Shown: positions 18,565-28,869, numbered from the stretch's first letter. The stretch: 64,000 nucleotides of DNA from Pseudocolwellia sp. AS88 (GCF_030551755.1 NZ_JAUPEC010000004.1:62001-126000), one strand, 5' to 3'. Numbers and translations: made by a program. The notes: generated by a model from the letters alone, not told the origin.

Positions 18565-19706
18565 TATTTAGTTTCTCCTTGTCTTGCTGTGCGTTGCCAG
18601 CCACCGTTTTTCTGGCCTTTTAAAAAGAGTAAAAAGCCTTTTCCTAATGCTGTATTCATAGATAAAAAGAAGCTAATAATAGCGACTATACTACCGACTT
18701 TAATACCTTGACTGATCTTCTTCGTTCCATACCACCCTGTTGCATAAAAAGCGATTTGCCCAATTAACAAACTCATATATAAAGGACTACTTAATAGAAA
18801 CAAATTAGATATAAATACTAAAACCATTAAATGGGGGGCATACCATCGAAAAACTTTATGAGACCAATAACAAAAACTAAACCAACCTTGAGTTGGAGAC
18901 AATGCCCATAAATTACTATTAAAGGCTTTATAGTTTCCGACTCCAATTCGAACTCTACGACCCACTTCATCATTCAAAGACGGAGCAACTTCTTCAGATG
19001 CAATAGCTTTGTCATTATATAAAACATCATAGCCCTGCTTTTTAACATTCATGGCTATACAAAAGTCATCAACAATGGTGTCTTTAGATAAAGGAATATA
19101 TAACTCTCTTCGAATAGCATAAATGGCACCATTGGCGCCTAATATACCACCTAGAGCAGATTCACATTTTTTAAGGAATTGTTCGTACTTCCAGTACAAG
19201 CCATCTTTATTTTGATTACCATCATCAGTAATTAATACAAGCTCACCGGAAACTGCACCCGTTTTCTCTGAAAAACTTTTAATAAGTATATCAACAGCAT
19301 TAGATTCAAATTCGGTATTAGCGTCAGTAAAAACTAAAAATTCAGCTTGAGATTCCGCGACTAGATCATTAAGAATAGAGATTTTCCCACGGTTCTCTTC
19401 AAAGTTAAATGCTTTAACTCTTGGATCAGTGAAGCTTGTAATAATAGCTCCGGTATTATCTTTACTACCATCTGAAGCAACAAGGACATTCAATTTACCA
19501 GCATAATTTTGAGCTAATGCATTTTCAATGCGTTCTTTTATACATGACTCTTCGTTATACGCTGCAATAATGATATCAACATCAGGGTATTCTTTAACAT
19601 CAGTACTTTCGATACTTTTTGGAGTAACAAAAGCTTTCAGCAATAAAGGAAAAATAAAATATGAATACGCCAATAGAGCTAAAGAGATCCAAAATAGGGT
19701 TAGCAT
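18564..19706 (-). CDS. membrane glycosyltransferase, family 2
   Basis: This 380-residue protein has an N-terminal TM helix (residues 2-26), a GT-A domain (45-265) and three or four C-terminal TM helices (290-365). The GT2 motifs are [42 protein letters not shown] (D-x-D-type), [29 protein letters not shown] and [11 protein letters not shown], the Q/R-x-x-R-W-like block of processive enzymes. It resembles hyaluronan/cellulose-synthase-like transferases. It sits in the EPS operon, overlapping the acyltransferase gene upstream by 7 nt. It could extend a chain processively, but single-sugar addition is as likely. Confidence 0.85.
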   Translation of the reverse strand: MLTLFWISLALLAYSYFIFPLLLKAFVTPKSIESTDVKEYPDVDIIIAAYNEESCIKERIENALAQNYAGKLNVLVASDGSKDNTGAIITSFTDPRVKAFNFEENRGKISILNDLVAESQAEFLVFTDANTEFESNAVDILIKSFSEKTGAVSGELVLITDDGNQNKDGLYWKYEQFLKKCESALGGILGANGAIYAIRRELYIPLSKDTIVDDFCIAMNVKKQGYDVLYNDKAIASEEVAPSLNDEVGRRVRIGVGNYKAFNSNLWALSPTQGWFSFCYWSHKVFRWYAPHLMVLVFISNLFLLSSPLYMSLLIGQIAFYATGWYGTKKISQGIKVGSIVAIISFFLSMNTALGKGFLLFLKGQKNGGWQRTARQGETK

Positions 19707-20221
19707 TTTTCTTCCTGAGGTTTATTAATTATTCTTGCGGGAATACCAACAACAGTTACGTTGCTAGGCACATCTTTAACTACAACTGCATTAGCGCCAA
19801 CTTTAACGTTGTCACCAATAGTAATACCACCAATAATTTTCGCTCCTGCGCCAATAAAAATATTATTCCCTAATAGCGGAGCTTTCCCTTTTTCGTCGCC
19901 AATAACTACACCGCTTTCAACGGTAATATTAGTTCCGCCACGTACTTTCGAGTTTATAACGACACCTACAGGGTGCATTATAACAAAACCTTTATCGAAT
20001 GTAGCTTGAGCGCCAATAACACACCCATTAATCACTCTATTCAACCAGAGTGTAATTAATGCGACTGGAGATAAGCGACACTTCATTAAGAACTGAGTAG
20101 CTCTATAAAAAAAGTTAGCTGAAGTACCATCACTCACTAATGTTCTAAAAGTAGATACTTGATAACCTTCACTCATCAATATTTGCTGTTTACGTTTTAT
20201 ATCACTTTTTAGGTATTGCAT
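19700..20221 (-). CDS. serine acetyltransferase-like hexapeptide acyltransferase
   Basis: This protein of about 173 residues has a short helical N-terminus and then hexapeptide repeats: [57 protein letters not shown] and [18 protein letters not shown], ending VGIPARII. This is a CysE-type LbH acyltransferase as found in capsule operons, presumably O-acetylating a sugar. The frame extends to 20248, but GGAAG placed 6 nt before the ATG at 20221 argues for the shorter start, leaving a 20-nt overlap with the upstream GT4 gene. It is the second such enzyme in the operon. Confidence 0.78.
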   Translation of the reverse strand: MQYLKSDIKRKQQILMSEGYQVSTFRTLVSDGTSANFFYRATQFLMKCRLSPVALITLWLNRVINGCVIGAQATFDKGFVIMHPVGVVINSKVRGGTNITVESGVVIGDEKGKAPLLGNNIFIGAGAKIIGGITIGDNVKVGANAVVVKDVPSNVTVVGIPARIINKPQEEKC

Positions 20222-21329
20222 TAGCTGCTTCCATTCTTTGTAGAACACATTCTACGTTTTGTTGCCAATCAAACCTACTTGAGTGCTGCAAAATCTTACT
20301 AGACTCCCAATCCGCAATAAGCGCTTCTGTGATTGCCTTTTCTAGCTGAATTGTATTTTTAGATTCAACCAATAAGCCCACATCTTCTGTCACCACCTCA
20401 GGTATTCCGCCTACAGTAGTAGCAACAACAGGAATACCACATGCAAAAGCTTCAAGTAGTACATTAGGCACACCTTCTCGATAACTTGGTAAAACAAGTA
20501 AAGAGCTGGTTCTCACCTTTTCAGCAACAACATTTAAAGGAATTGAACCATGTAGATTAATATTTAAGTTATGCGATAAAGCACGTTCTTGAATAGATTC
20601 TTTTAAGGGACCTTCACCAATAATGTCTAAAATCACATCAGGATTTTTTGCTTGTACACTTTCAAAAGCTGAAACTAATTCATTAACTCCTTTAGTAGGG
20701 ATCAAGCTACCAACAAATATGACACGTTTTTCTTTAGACAATTGCTCACTTGGGTAAAATATTTCGCGATTTACGCCATTGTAATTCACTAATAATTTTT
20801 CTTTAGCAATGCCTGTGTTTTCAAGAGAATTAGCTAGAGCTTGGCTAGCACAAAAGATGGTATCGGCATTTGAAAGCCACTTTTTAATAAGTTTGCGTCT
20901 CGAGGGAAATAAAGTATTTTCATTAACATCAGTGCCATGAACTTTTACGAATAAAGGCAACTTTAACCATTTATTAATCATAGAAGATGCTACAGCATCA
21001 GGAAATCCCCATGATGTATATAAAACGTCTGGCTTGTGTTTCTTCATCCAAGGCAACATAAAGAACAATGAAAATGCCTGAAAAAAAGGTACCAATCTTC
21101 GACCTATCTTAGGTATATAAAAATATGGACAATATTGAAGATTATTACTCGACTTACACGCTGAGCGATTTTTAAACCATTCAGCCCAAGGGAGTAACAA
21201 TACAATTTTAACATCGCTACTCTTGCTCAATAGGTCAAACTGCTGCTTATTAAAACTTGCGCGGTTCGGTCCCCAAGGTACTGGGTACAAGTTAGTAATG
21301 ATTAATACATTTTTACTTTGCGCAGGCAT
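20202..21329 (-). CDS. family 4 glycosyltransferase
   Basis: This 375-residue GT-B protein begins [21 protein letters not shown] and carries the GT4 donor-site motifs [37 protein letters not shown] and [22 protein letters not shown], with the E-G-x-P-N-x-L-x-E block intact. [15 protein letters not shown] sits at the domain boundary. It is a cytoplasmic enzyme for repeat-unit assembly. Its ATG overlaps the stop of the preceding gene and its own end overlaps the next start, indicating tight coupling within the operon. Sugar specificity is not readable. Confidence 0.88.
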   Translation of the reverse strand: MPAQSKNVLIITNLYPVPWGPNRASFNKQQFDLLSKSSDVKIVLLLPWAEWFKNRSACKSSNNLQYCPYFYIPKIGRRLVPFFQAFSLFFMLPWMKKHKPDVLYTSWGFPDAVASSMINKWLKLPLFVKVHGTDVNENTLFPSRRKLIKKWLSNADTIFCASQALANSLENTGIAKEKLLVNYNGVNREIFYPSEQLSKEKRVIFVGSLIPTKGVNELVSAFESVQAKNPDVILDIIGEGPLKESIQERALSHNLNINLHGSIPLNVVAEKVRTSSLLVLPSYREGVPNVLLEAFACGIPVVATTVGGIPEVVTEDVGLLVESKNTIQLEKAITEALIADWESSKILQHSSRFDWQQNVECVLQRMEAANAIPKK

Positions 21330-22531
21330 TACTTAGACAGTCTCTCATAAACAGGAAGGTACTGTTTTGCTGTATTTAACCAATTTCTTTCTTCAGTAAC
21401 AAAAACTAATCCAGCTTCACTTATTTTGGTTAATAGCTCAGCATCATCAATTACATTTAAAATGGTATTAGCTAGCGCATCAGAGTTATCGGCTTCAAAA
21501 AGAAAACCTGTTTTATTGTGTTCAATAAGCTCTCGGTGCCCACCAATATCTGAAGCAATAACGGGCTTGAATTGTGCCATAGATTCTAAAGGTTTAAGTG
21601 GTGTCACTAGTTCTGTTAATCTGATACTTTCGCGAGGAAACACCATAACATCAGCTAAACTATAATAGTCTCCAACATTTTCAAAAGGCACTCGGCCAAC
21701 AAAAGTTACAAACTTATCTAAATTTAACGCAGAAACTTGTTTCTTTAAATTGTCTAGCTCATTACCTGCACCTACAAGTAGAAGATGGATATCATCTCGA
21801 GTTTTCGCAATAATGTTTATGGCATCAATAGCATAAGATAAACCCTCATACTTAAAAAATGTACCTATAAAGGCAACCACTTTTTTGTCTTCTAGGTTTA
21901 AAGACTTTTCCAACATATCATTACGTTTATATAACGGTTTAAAGTTATCAATATCAACCGCATTAGGCGTAACATAAAGCTTAGATTCAGGGATGCCACG
22001 TTTGATTAAGTCTTCTTTTAAGCCATTACAGATACAACTTACCGCATCAGCTTTATCAAAGGCGCTTTGTTCGATAGCTTTGATTGTTTTGTATTTTAAG
22101 CTACCTTCAGTAGTTTTTCCTGTATCAACCGCTGCATCTTCCCATAATGCTCTTACTTCATAAGTTACAGGTATATTGTATTTCTTACCTACTTTGATTG
22201 CGGCTAATGCATTAAACATAGGTGAATGCGTTTGAATAACATCTGGTTTATCTGCAATCACAGCTTGCTCTATTCTTTTAGCTAAGTGATTGATGTGATG
22301 AAGATAGTTTACAAACGGTATTTTAGTGAGGAATGACTTCGATGCTTGAGTACGTTCGTATATAACTCCATCTACATTTTCTTCCATTTCCTTGAAGTCT
22401 TGATATCGCTGACTTGTAATCTGCCTAGTAACAACGCCCAACTTTCTTTGATGCCTAATAATGGCATCAGATCGTAATGAATAACCACTGATGTTGGGAC
22501 GTGAATATTCTAATATATGTAAAATTTTCAA
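21329..22531 (-). CDS. exosortase A-associated family 4 glycosyltransferase (TIGR04063-like)
   Basis: This 400-residue GT-B protein has the N-terminus MKILHILEYSRPNISGYSLR, which matches the H-x-L-D-H-S-x-P-x-x-S-G-Y pattern I associate with the Daro_2409/TIGR04063 group of PEP-CTERM locus glycosyltransferases. The donor half has VVAFIGTFFKYEGLSYAIDA, IHLLLVGAGNELDNL, DVMVFPRESIRLTELVTPLKPLE (in parts) and PVIASDIGGHRELI. It is the second gene of the operon, directly after the initiating transferase, so it may add the second sugar. The GT4 call is secure; the subfamily is from memory. Confidence 0.87.
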   Translation of the reverse strand: MKILHILEYSRPNISGYSLRSDAIIRHQRKLGVVTRQITSQRYQDFKEMEENVDGVIYERTQASKSFLTKIPFVNYLHHINHLAKRIEQAVIADKPDVIQTHSPMFNALAAIKVGKKYNIPVTYEVRALWEDAAVDTGKTTEGSLKYKTIKAIEQSAFDKADAVSCICNGLKEDLIKRGIPESKLYVTPNAVDIDNFKPLYKRNDMLEKSLNLEDKKVVAFIGTFFKYEGLSYAIDAINIIAKTRDDIHLLLVGAGNELDNLKKQVSALNLDKFVTFVGRVPFENVGDYYSLADVMVFPRESIRLTELVTPLKPLESMAQFKPVIASDIGGHRELIEHNKTGFLFEADNSDALANTILNVIDDAELLTKISEAGLVFVTEERNWLNTAKQYLPVYERLSK

Positions 22532-22559
22532 ATGTAAGCCTTATAATTTAACCTAACGG

Positions 22560-23963
22560 TTACCTACCTTTACCAAATAAAACTATTTCAACTGTTCTGA
22601 TCAAAATAAGTAAATCTAATAAAAAACTACGATGTTTTATATAATATAAATCGTATTTCAGTTTTTCTAATGAATCCTTTTCAGTAGAACCGTAAGGGTA
22701 TTTTAACTGAGCCCAACCAGTTAAGCCGGGTTTAACATTGTGTCTTTCATTGTAATAAGGAATGTTTTTAATCAATTGTTGAACAAACTCTGGTCTTTCA
22801 GGTCTAGGACCAACAAACCCCATATCACCTTTAATTACATTATAAATTTGTGGTAATTCGTCAATTCTATATTTTCTGATAAATTTACCAATCTTAGTAG
22901 TTCTATCATCGTTTAACTGAGCCATCTGTGCGCCATCTTTCTCGGCATCAAGTCTCATACTACGAAATTTATAAATATTAAAAGCTTGTCCATCTAAACC
23001 TACACGCTCTTGTAAATAAAAAATAGGAGCTTTTAATCCTTCATCAAGTTTTATTAAAAGCGCAGTGATCAACATAACGGGCCAAGTGAAAAGTAATAAC
23101 ACAAAGCCCATACTTGCATTGAATATCCAATCTAAAGTATTTCGTAAATGATTCGCTGAAGCAAAACCGTTTGAATAGATAACCCAACTTGGATAAATAA
23201 GATTAACAGCAATTTGCCCTGTTTCTCTCTCGATAAAGTCTAATATTTCAGTAATTTCTACACCACGAATTTTACAGGCAAAAAGTTCATCGACAGGTAG
23301 GTTATTTCTTCTTTCATCACTAGCAACAACAATTTCATCAATTTCATTTTCAAGAATGTAGTTAACTAACGAGCCATCAAATTCAATACGGTTCTCGTTA
23401 ACGACACCGACATCTAGGTCACCTTCCATGACAATAAAACCATGTACATGAAAACCTTGTCGATCAACATCCCTTCTCATACGTTTTTCAATAATAGAAG
23501 CTCGTTGACCAGCACCTAAAACTAAAATTTTCCGCTTATTAAAGCCAAAAAAATCTAGTTTCAAAGTGAGATAACGAAAAAAACCCACCCAAATAAGACT
23601 AAGTAAAGATGAAATGGCCAATATATTTACGGGTAAAGCATTGTCCCCATAAAAAGGATTTATAAGTGTTACGATAAAAAAACCAACAGCGATAGAGACC
23701 AAAAGTCTGCGAGCAACCCCTCTAAAGTTTTCTCTTAATTTAGAATCATACAAACCCAAAGCAAGTGAAGATAATTGTATAATTAATGCAAAGACTACGG
23801 CATGGATAAAAAGCGCCTTTGTTGTAATAGATGCATCTTGAATTAAATTGTACAAATTATTGATATAAACAGTGAGGAGAAAAGAACCTGAGAATAAAAT
23901 TAATTCAACTAAAACAATGGTTTGACTTCCTGATGACATATCTCGAAAATTAGGGCTAGACAT
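22560..23963 (-). CDS. epsB: initiating undecaprenyl-phosphate sugar transferase, XrtA/PEP-CTERM type (TIGR03013-like)
   Basis: This 467-residue polyprenyl phosphate hexose-1-phosphate transferase has four or five N-terminal TM helices (residues 13-135), a Rossmann-like segment (KILVLGAGQRASII, about 145-158), a further TM near residue 280, and the catalytic bacterial sugar transferase domain. The last contains YKFRSMR, IDELPQIYNVIKGDMGFVGP plus RPERPEF, and GLTGWAQLKYPYGSTEKD. It attaches the first sugar phosphate to the lipid carrier at the inner membrane. As first gene of the 14-gene minus-strand operon, divergent from the export operon, it sets the start of the pathway. The symbol follows usage for PEP-CTERM EPS loci. 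Confidence 0.88.
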   Translation of the reverse strand: MSSPNFRDMSSGSQTIVLVELILFSGSFLLTVYINNLYNLIQDASITTKALFIHAVVFALIIQLSSLALGLYDSKLRENFRGVARRLLVSIAVGFFIVTLINPFYGDNALPVNILAISSLLSLIWVGFFRYLTLKLDFFGFNKRKILVLGAGQRASIIEKRMRRDVDRQGFHVHGFIVMEGDLDVGVVNENRIEFDGSLVNYILENEIDEIVVASDERRNNLPVDELFACKIRGVEITEILDFIERETGQIAVNLIYPSWVIYSNGFASANHLRNTLDWIFNASMGFVLLLFTWPVMLITALLIKLDEGLKAPIFYLQERVGLDGQAFNIYKFRSMRLDAEKDGAQMAQLNDDRTTKIGKFIRKYRIDELPQIYNVIKGDMGFVGPRPERPEFVQQLIKNIPYYNERHNVKPGLTGWAQLKYPYGSTEKDSLEKLKYDLYYIKHRSFLLDLLILIRTVEIVLFGKGR

Positions 23964-24022
23964 AGGTTCTAAACTTTCCTTTTATACTATGGGTATGCTA
24001 AAACTTTTAGAATTTGCGCGTA

Positions 24023-24138
24023 TTACAATTGATAGCGTGGCAAATGTAAAGATACATCAATATATAGTATCAATATCGTTAAAGTTTAACATCACTTAAA
24101 TAATGTGCATCCGAGTTAGAAATCAAATACAATTGTAA
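24023..24138. promoter_or_regulatory. divergent EPS promoter region with paired 9-bp inverted motifs
   Basis: TTACAATTG (24023-24031) and CAATTGTAA (24130-24138) are perfect inverted copies about 100 bp apart inside the 216-bp region between the synthesis operon (minus) and the export operon (plus). Each lies 40-70 nt from a start codon. They may be paired binding sites for one regulator; they could also be chance in AT-rich DNA. Confidence 0.3.
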
Positions 24139-24179
24139 CTATGTATATAAATTTGGTTTTGATAATAAAGGTTGCAACC

Positions 24180-24821
24180 ATGGATAATTGCTTAATTAAA
24201 CGAATAATATTTACTGGATTTTTATTGGTCGCTCAACTTCTTTCGGGTTGTGCTTCTACTACTTCAACACTTCCTTCAGCGACAGTTCACTCCTCAACAA
24301 CTACTGACGTAGCTTCATACAAATACCTGATTGGCGCAGGTGATGTAGTTAATATTTTTGTGTGGCGTAACCCTGAAGTTTCAGGAACATTTACCGTAAG
24401 ACCTGATGGCATGATCACAACATCTCTTGTTGAAGACATTGAAGTATCGGGTAAAACTCCAACAGAATTAGCTAGAACGGTTGAAAGTATCTTAAGTACT
24501 TATATAAAAGAACCTGTAGTTACCGTTACGGTAAATCAATTCAACGGTCCTTTTAGTGAACAAATAAGAGTCATTGGCGAAGCTTCAACACCTAGAGCAA
24601 TTAACTACACTCAACATATGACTTTACTTGATGTGATGATTGGTGTTGGCGGTTTAACTGAATTTGCTAATGGTAATAGCTCAGTATTGGTTCGTGTAGA
24701 AGATGGCGTTCAAAAACAATATCAAATATTTATTGATGACTTAATAAAGAATGGACAAATATCAGCTAATGTTGACGTGTTACCTGGTGATATTATTGTT
24801 ATTCCTGAAACATGGTTTTAA
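24180..24821 (+). CDS. Wza-like polysaccharide export lipoprotein, XrtA/PEP-CTERM type
   Basis: This 213-residue protein has a lipoprotein signal with lipobox L-S-G-C (Cys24). The Poly_export block follows (YLIGAGDVVNIFVWRNPEVS, then FTVRPDGMITTSLVEDI), and then a SLBB-type segment (FSEQIRVIGEASTPRAI, MTLLDVMIGVGGL) and the closing VLPGDIIVIPE. It forms the outer-membrane/periplasmic export channel for the polymer. The frame extends upstream to 24141, but AAAGG lies 8 nt before the ATG at 24180, and only that start puts a proper signal peptide at the N-terminus. It is the first gene of the export operon. It is shorter than E. coli Wza (379 residues), as usual for this type. Confidence 0.88.
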   Translation: MDNCLIKRIIFTGFLLVAQLLSGCASTTSTLPSATVHSSTTTDVASYKYLIGAGDVVNIFVWRNPEVSGTFTVRPDGMITTSLVEDIEVSGKTPTELARTVESILSTYIKEPVVTVTVNQFNGPFSEQIRVIGEASTPRAINYTQHMTLLDVMIGVGGLTEFANGNSSVLVRVEDGVQKQYQIFIDDLIKNGQISANVDVLPGDIIVIPETWF

Positions 24822-24868
24822 ATGAAAAGTTTAATAGTAATATTTTATTCCATATTTAGAGGTAGGGA

Positions 24869-26458
24869 ATGCAAGAAATAATTGAACAAGCGGTAGATTA
24901 TCTAAAAGGTATTTGGAACAAACGTAGATATTTAATGCTATGTACGTGGATAATTTGCCCTATTGGATGGATTTTTGTTGCACAACTTGATGATGTCTAT
25001 GAATCTGAAGCAATTGTATTTGCTGATACACAGTCTATCCTAGGTCCTTTACTTAAAGGTATAACTGTTGAAACCAATACAGAAGCACAGATTCAGCTTA
25101 TGGTTAAAACGTTATTAAGCAGAACCAATCTTGAGCGTATTACTCGCATGACTGACTTTGACGTACGAGTAAATAGCGACAAAGAATACGAAAGTCTTAT
25201 AGATGCTTTAAAAGAAGGCATTATCATCAAAAAGACAGGAGGAAAACGTCAAAACATTTTCCGCATATCTTTTGAAGATAAAGATCCTGAAATGGCTAGA
25301 GATGTTGTACAAGCTGTATTAACTGTATTCATTGAAACCACGATTGGTGAAAACAGAAACGACTCTGATTCAGCACAAAAATTCTTAACAACGCAAATAA
25401 ATGATTACGAGAGTCGTCTACTTGCTGCTGAAAGCCGTTTAACAGATTTTAAGCAAAAATATAATGATGTATTACCTAACCAATATGGTGGTTACTATCA
25501 GAAATTAACCATTGCTAAAGATCAATTAAAATCTATTGAACTAGGCTTATTAGAAACACAAACTCAACTTGCATCAGCTAAAGCACAACTGCCTGATCAA
25601 AATAGTGAATCTAATAAAACTTCTGATAACATCAAAAATAATAACTCCATTGAAACTACATATGATGAACGTATATCAGAATTGGAAGCATCATTAGATA
25701 GCTTATTAGTTAGGTATACTGAAAAACATCCTGATGTTAAAGAAATCAAGAATAGATTAGCTCATTTAACAAAACAACGAAGTGATGAAATTGAGCAATA
25801 CCTGAATGATTCTTCAAATGAGAATGCAAGCTATTCATCAAGTCAAAGCCCGGTTACTCAAGGTATATTGATGCAGATTAATCAGCTAGAAACTCAAGTT
25901 GCCTCTTTTACTGTTAGAGCTGAAAACTACAGAAAAGAAGTAGTTGACCTTGAAAGTAAGATTCATATTTTACCTGAAATAGAAGCTGAATTAGTGGCTC
26001 TAAATCGTGGGTATAATATTACTAAAGAAAAATATGAAGAACTACTAACTAGAAGAGAAACAGCTCAGTTAGCCAAACAGGCTGATGATTCTAATAGTAA
26101 AATAAAATTCAATGTGATTGAGCCACCAAGAGTTTCTTCAGAAGCTGTTGGGCCAAAACGTATTTTATTTACAATAGCTATTCTATTTTTAGGGGTAGGT
26201 GCTGGTACTGGATTATCTCTTCTTGTTAGCCAAATAAACCCTGTTGTTACGTCAAGTAGCCAAGTAGCAAGACTAACCGGTATTCCTATTTTCGGTATAG
26301 TTTCGGCCTCAGAAAACTTAGGACTGCAGAAATGGCATAGGAAGAAAACCTTAATCTTCATACTTTCAAATGTATTATTGTTAATGCTACTAGCCGTATT
26401 TTTAGCTTATGCGCTTTACCCTGAAGCAATAAAAGCACCATTAAGAGGGTTAATGTAA
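24869..26458 (+). CDS. Wzz-like polysaccharide chain-length determinant, XrtA type
   Basis: This 529-residue polysaccharide co-polymerase has a TM helix at residues 20-38 and another near 495-520, flanking a long periplasmic region. The Wzz domain is at about 30-160 (YESEAIVFADTQSILGPLLK). Two coiled-coil stretches follow, at about 175-225 and 255-400 (SELEASLDSLLVRYTEKHPD, QLETQVASFTVRAENYRKEV). IKFNVIEPPRVSSEAVGPKR is the P-rich motif before the second TM block. No kinase domain is fused; that is the next gene, 3 bp on. Together they should control polymer length and export, as for Wzc split in two. Confidence 0.88.
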   Translation: MQEIIEQAVDYLKGIWNKRRYLMLCTWIICPIGWIFVAQLDDVYESEAIVFADTQSILGPLLKGITVETNTEAQIQLMVKTLLSRTNLERITRMTDFDVRVNSDKEYESLIDALKEGIIIKKTGGKRQNIFRISFEDKDPEMARDVVQAVLTVFIETTIGENRNDSDSAQKFLTTQINDYESRLLAAESRLTDFKQKYNDVLPNQYGGYYQKLTIAKDQLKSIELGLLETQTQLASAKAQLPDQNSESNKTSDNIKNNNSIETTYDERISELEASLDSLLVRYTEKHPDVKEIKNRLAHLTKQRSDEIEQYLNDSSNENASYSSSQSPVTQGILMQINQLETQVASFTVRAENYRKEVVDLESKIHILPEIEAELVALNRGYNITKEKYEELLTRRETAQLAKQADDSNSKIKFNVIEPPRVSSEAVGPKRILFTIAILFLGVGAGTGLSLLVSQINPVVTSSSQVARLTGIPIFGIVSASENLGLQKWHRKKTLIFILSNVLLLMLLAVFLAYALYPEAIKAPLRGLM

Positions 26459-26461
26459 CTT

Positions 26462-27322
26462 ATGAGCACTATAGAAAAAGCACTAGCCAAACAAAATAAT
26501 ACTGAAACATCTTCTACTGAAGTATCTTCTCAAGAAGAAGTAACTTTAACTTCTGGCGAAGAAACTCAGCAAGTTTCAAGTAGCCATGCAGAGACACTTA
26601 ACTTAGACAAAGAATCTCTTGAAGAAAGAGGATATTTGATTGATAACGGTACTCGAAAAAGCATTAAAGATGAGTTTAGGCAGATTAAGCGTAAGCTATT
26701 AAACAATGCTTTCGGCGCTGCATCTAAAACATTAGATAACAGTAACTTAGTTATGGTAAGTAGCTCTAAGCCTAATGAAGGTAAAACTTTTGTTTCGATA
26801 AACCTAGCATTGAGTATAGCTCTTGAGCAAGATAAAACCGTGTTGCTTATTGATGCTGACGTACTAAGACCAAGTATCAACCGAGAATTAGGTCTTGGTA
26901 ATGTTCCTGGTTTGATTGAATATTTACTTGGTCAAAAAGAAACTATTGGCGATATTATCTACAATACCAACATAGATAAGTTAAAAATTATTCCAGCAGG
27001 TGAACCTCACCATTTGTCGAACGAATTACTTGCTAGTGACAAGATGGAATCGTTAGCGAAAGAACTAGCTGAGCGTTATCCTGATAGAATCGTCATCTTT
27101 GATTGCCCGCCATTAATTGGTGTGACTGAAACTCTTGTACTTGCTAATCTCATGGGACAGGCAATTGTCGTTGTTGAAGAATCAAAAACACAACTTTCTG
27201 ATATTCAAAAAGCTACTGAAAACTTAAGTGATGATTTAGCTTTAGGTATTGTCTTAAATAAAGCAATAAAATCTCATAAGGATATGTATGGCTATTACGG
27301 CTATGGGTATGGTTCAAAATAA
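26462..27322 (+). CDS. XrtA-associated tyrosine autokinase (BY-kinase)
   Basis: This 286-residue cytoplasmic P-loop kinase has Walker A SSKPNEGKT (residues 101-109), Walker A' LLIDADVLRP (128-137) and Walker B VIFDCPP (211-217). The upstream EFRQIKRKLL helix has the family E-x-x-R-x-x-R-like oligomerisation motif. The C-terminus is a tyrosine cluster (Tyr276, 278, 279, 281, 283), the expected autophosphorylation tail. The first 60 residues are Ser/Thr/Glu-rich and probably disordered. It pairs with the chain-length protein encoded just upstream; phosphorylation cycling of the tail is known to govern EPS export in this family. Confidence 0.9.
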   Translation: MSTIEKALAKQNNTETSSTEVSSQEEVTLTSGEETQQVSSSHAETLNLDKESLEERGYLIDNGTRKSIKDEFRQIKRKLLNNAFGAASKTLDNSNLVMVSSSKPNEGKTFVSINLALSIALEQDKTVLLIDADVLRPSINRELGLGNVPGLIEYLLGQKETIGDIIYNTNIDKLKIIPAGEPHHLSNELLASDKMESLAKELAERYPDRIVIFDCPPLIGVTETLVLANLMGQAIVVVEESKTQLSDIQKATENLSDDLALGIVLNKAIKSHKDMYGYYGYGYGSK

Positions 27323-28865
27323 TCACGTTTATTTACTAGCGGCTTTATTATTAACTCCCTCATTAGTTTCTGCTAATGAGTGGACTTTTGAGCCGTCAAT
27401 AAAAACAAATGAAACTTATTCTGATAACATTAATTATGACAGTCAGGATAAGGAATCGAGCTTTGTTAATCAAACCAGTTTAGGCTTGGTTACAAAATAT
27501 AAGAGCGCTAGCACGACTTATAATATTGATTTTGAAGCTATAAACGCTACATATAGCCATGACAGTGCTTTTAATGACATCTACTATAATTTAACTAGTA
27601 ATGCTGAAGTGCAGTTGTGGACAAACGGTTTGTCACTTATTGGTACCGCATCAATCAACAACGAGCCAAGAAATACAGTTAATAACATCTATGCTGATAT
27701 CGTTTTCGGTGACACCATTCAAGTTGAAAGGTATTCAGGCGGGCTCGCATATTCAATTGATAATAGTAAATACAGTTTAGACACTAATTTAATCTATAAC
27801 ATCACTAAGTCTGAAGATGGTATTGGTGAAAGTGAAGGTTATTCTGCAATACTCAATTCTAGAAGCGGCTCAAACTCAGCCCCTATTTTTTGGGACATCA
27901 CCAATAACTATCTAGAAAGAGAGAATAACAGTAGCGACGGTCGCTCTTATCAAAGTGAATTTAAAGTTGGTTACATTACTCCTTACAAATTCAACCCTTT
28001 TATTCGCTATTACGATGAAGGTAATTCTGGAAATGTAGGAAATGGAACAACTTCAGAATCTAACTCATATGGTGCTGGTTTCAGATGGTTAATGGCAACA
28101 AGGCTAACGCTTGATCTATCTTACAATATACCTGTTGATGATGATTCGACAGACAGTGACGAAGAACAAGATAATTACTACGATGTAAATTTGAGTTGGC
28201 AACCAACACAACGCACTTCACTAAATGCTGGTGTTTCACAACGCTTTTATGGCGACAGTTATAGCTTTAATCTAACGCATTCAAATAAACGATTAACTAA
28301 TACCATTACGTACAATGAATCTCTTCAGGTATTTACACGTGATAACCTTAATTTTCTGATTGGTGGTGATCTATGTTCATTTAGCGATGCGACTACAGAT
28401 TGCTTTGCGTTACTGCAAGAAGCACTCATTAATGACCCACAACAAGATATTCCATTAGTTATTACAGAGGACGAATCTTTCTCTTTATATAAAACTTTCA
28501 GCTGGAATTCAGTATTAAACCTTAGACGTACCACATTTGCTCTAAACGCAGAAAGAAGTGATCGAGAAAATTTAGCAACACAAATAAAAAGTTTAAGAGA
28601 ATCATTAGACTTCACTGTTTCTAGAGATGTTAGCCGTTATTCTTCTGTAGATCTTAGCGCTACATACACTAAAACGGATGATGTGATAGGTTTTCCACAA
28701 GAAAGAAATAGCCAATATAGATACTACAAAATGAGTTACAATCGAGAGCTTAATAAAACATTAACGTTTGATGTAAGTGTATCGCATTTGAACAGAGCCT
28801 CTAATTTTGCAGATTTTGTGTATAAAGAGAATCGTATCAGTTTCGAATTGAAAAAGGTTTTATAG
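27288..28865 (+). CDS. PEP-CTERM system-associated outer-membrane beta-barrel protein (TIGR03016-like)
   Basis: This 525-residue protein has a signal peptide ending SLVSA-NEW. The mature part consists of alternating amphipathic beta strands with aromatic ends (TYSDNINYDS, YQSEFKVGYITPYKFNPFIR, TLDLSYNIPV, YYDVNLSWQPTQRTSLNAGV) and a terminal FELKKVL strand, which fits a porin-like barrel. The family accompanies exosortase A loci; a role as outer-membrane partner in polymer secretion is inferred. The start at 27288 has AAGGA 5 nt upstream. It overlaps the kinase gene by 35 nt in another frame, so the kinase tyrosine tail and this signal peptide are written by the same DNA. Confidence 0.85.
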   Translation: MAITAMGMVQNNHVYLLAALLLTPSLVSANEWTFEPSIKTNETYSDNINYDSQDKESSFVNQTSLGLVTKYKSASTTYNIDFEAINATYSHDSAFNDIYYNLTSNAEVQLWTNGLSLIGTASINNEPRNTVNNIYADIVFGDTIQVERYSGGLAYSIDNSKYSLDTNLIYNITKSEDGIGESEGYSAILNSRSGSNSAPIFWDITNNYLERENNSSDGRSYQSEFKVGYITPYKFNPFIRYYDEGNSGNVGNGTTSESNSYGAGFRWLMATRLTLDLSYNIPVDDDSTDSDEEQDNYYDVNLSWQPTQRTSLNAGVSQRFYGDSYSFNLTHSNKRLTNTITYNESLQVFTRDNLNFLIGGDLCSFSDATTDCFALLQEALINDPQQDIPLVITEDESFSLYKTFSWNSVLNLRRTTFALNAERSDRENLATQIKSLRESLDFTVSRDVSRYSSVDLSATYTKTDDVIGFPQERNSQYRYYKMSYNRELNKTLTFDVSVSHLNRASNFADFVYKENRISFELKKVL

Positions 28866-28869
28866 CAGC

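Noticed and set aside
24037-24053. possible sigma-54 promoter (TGGCA element) upstream of the export operon
   Set aside because: The required GC at -12 is missing at the right spacing, so it does not meet the -24/-12 consensus.
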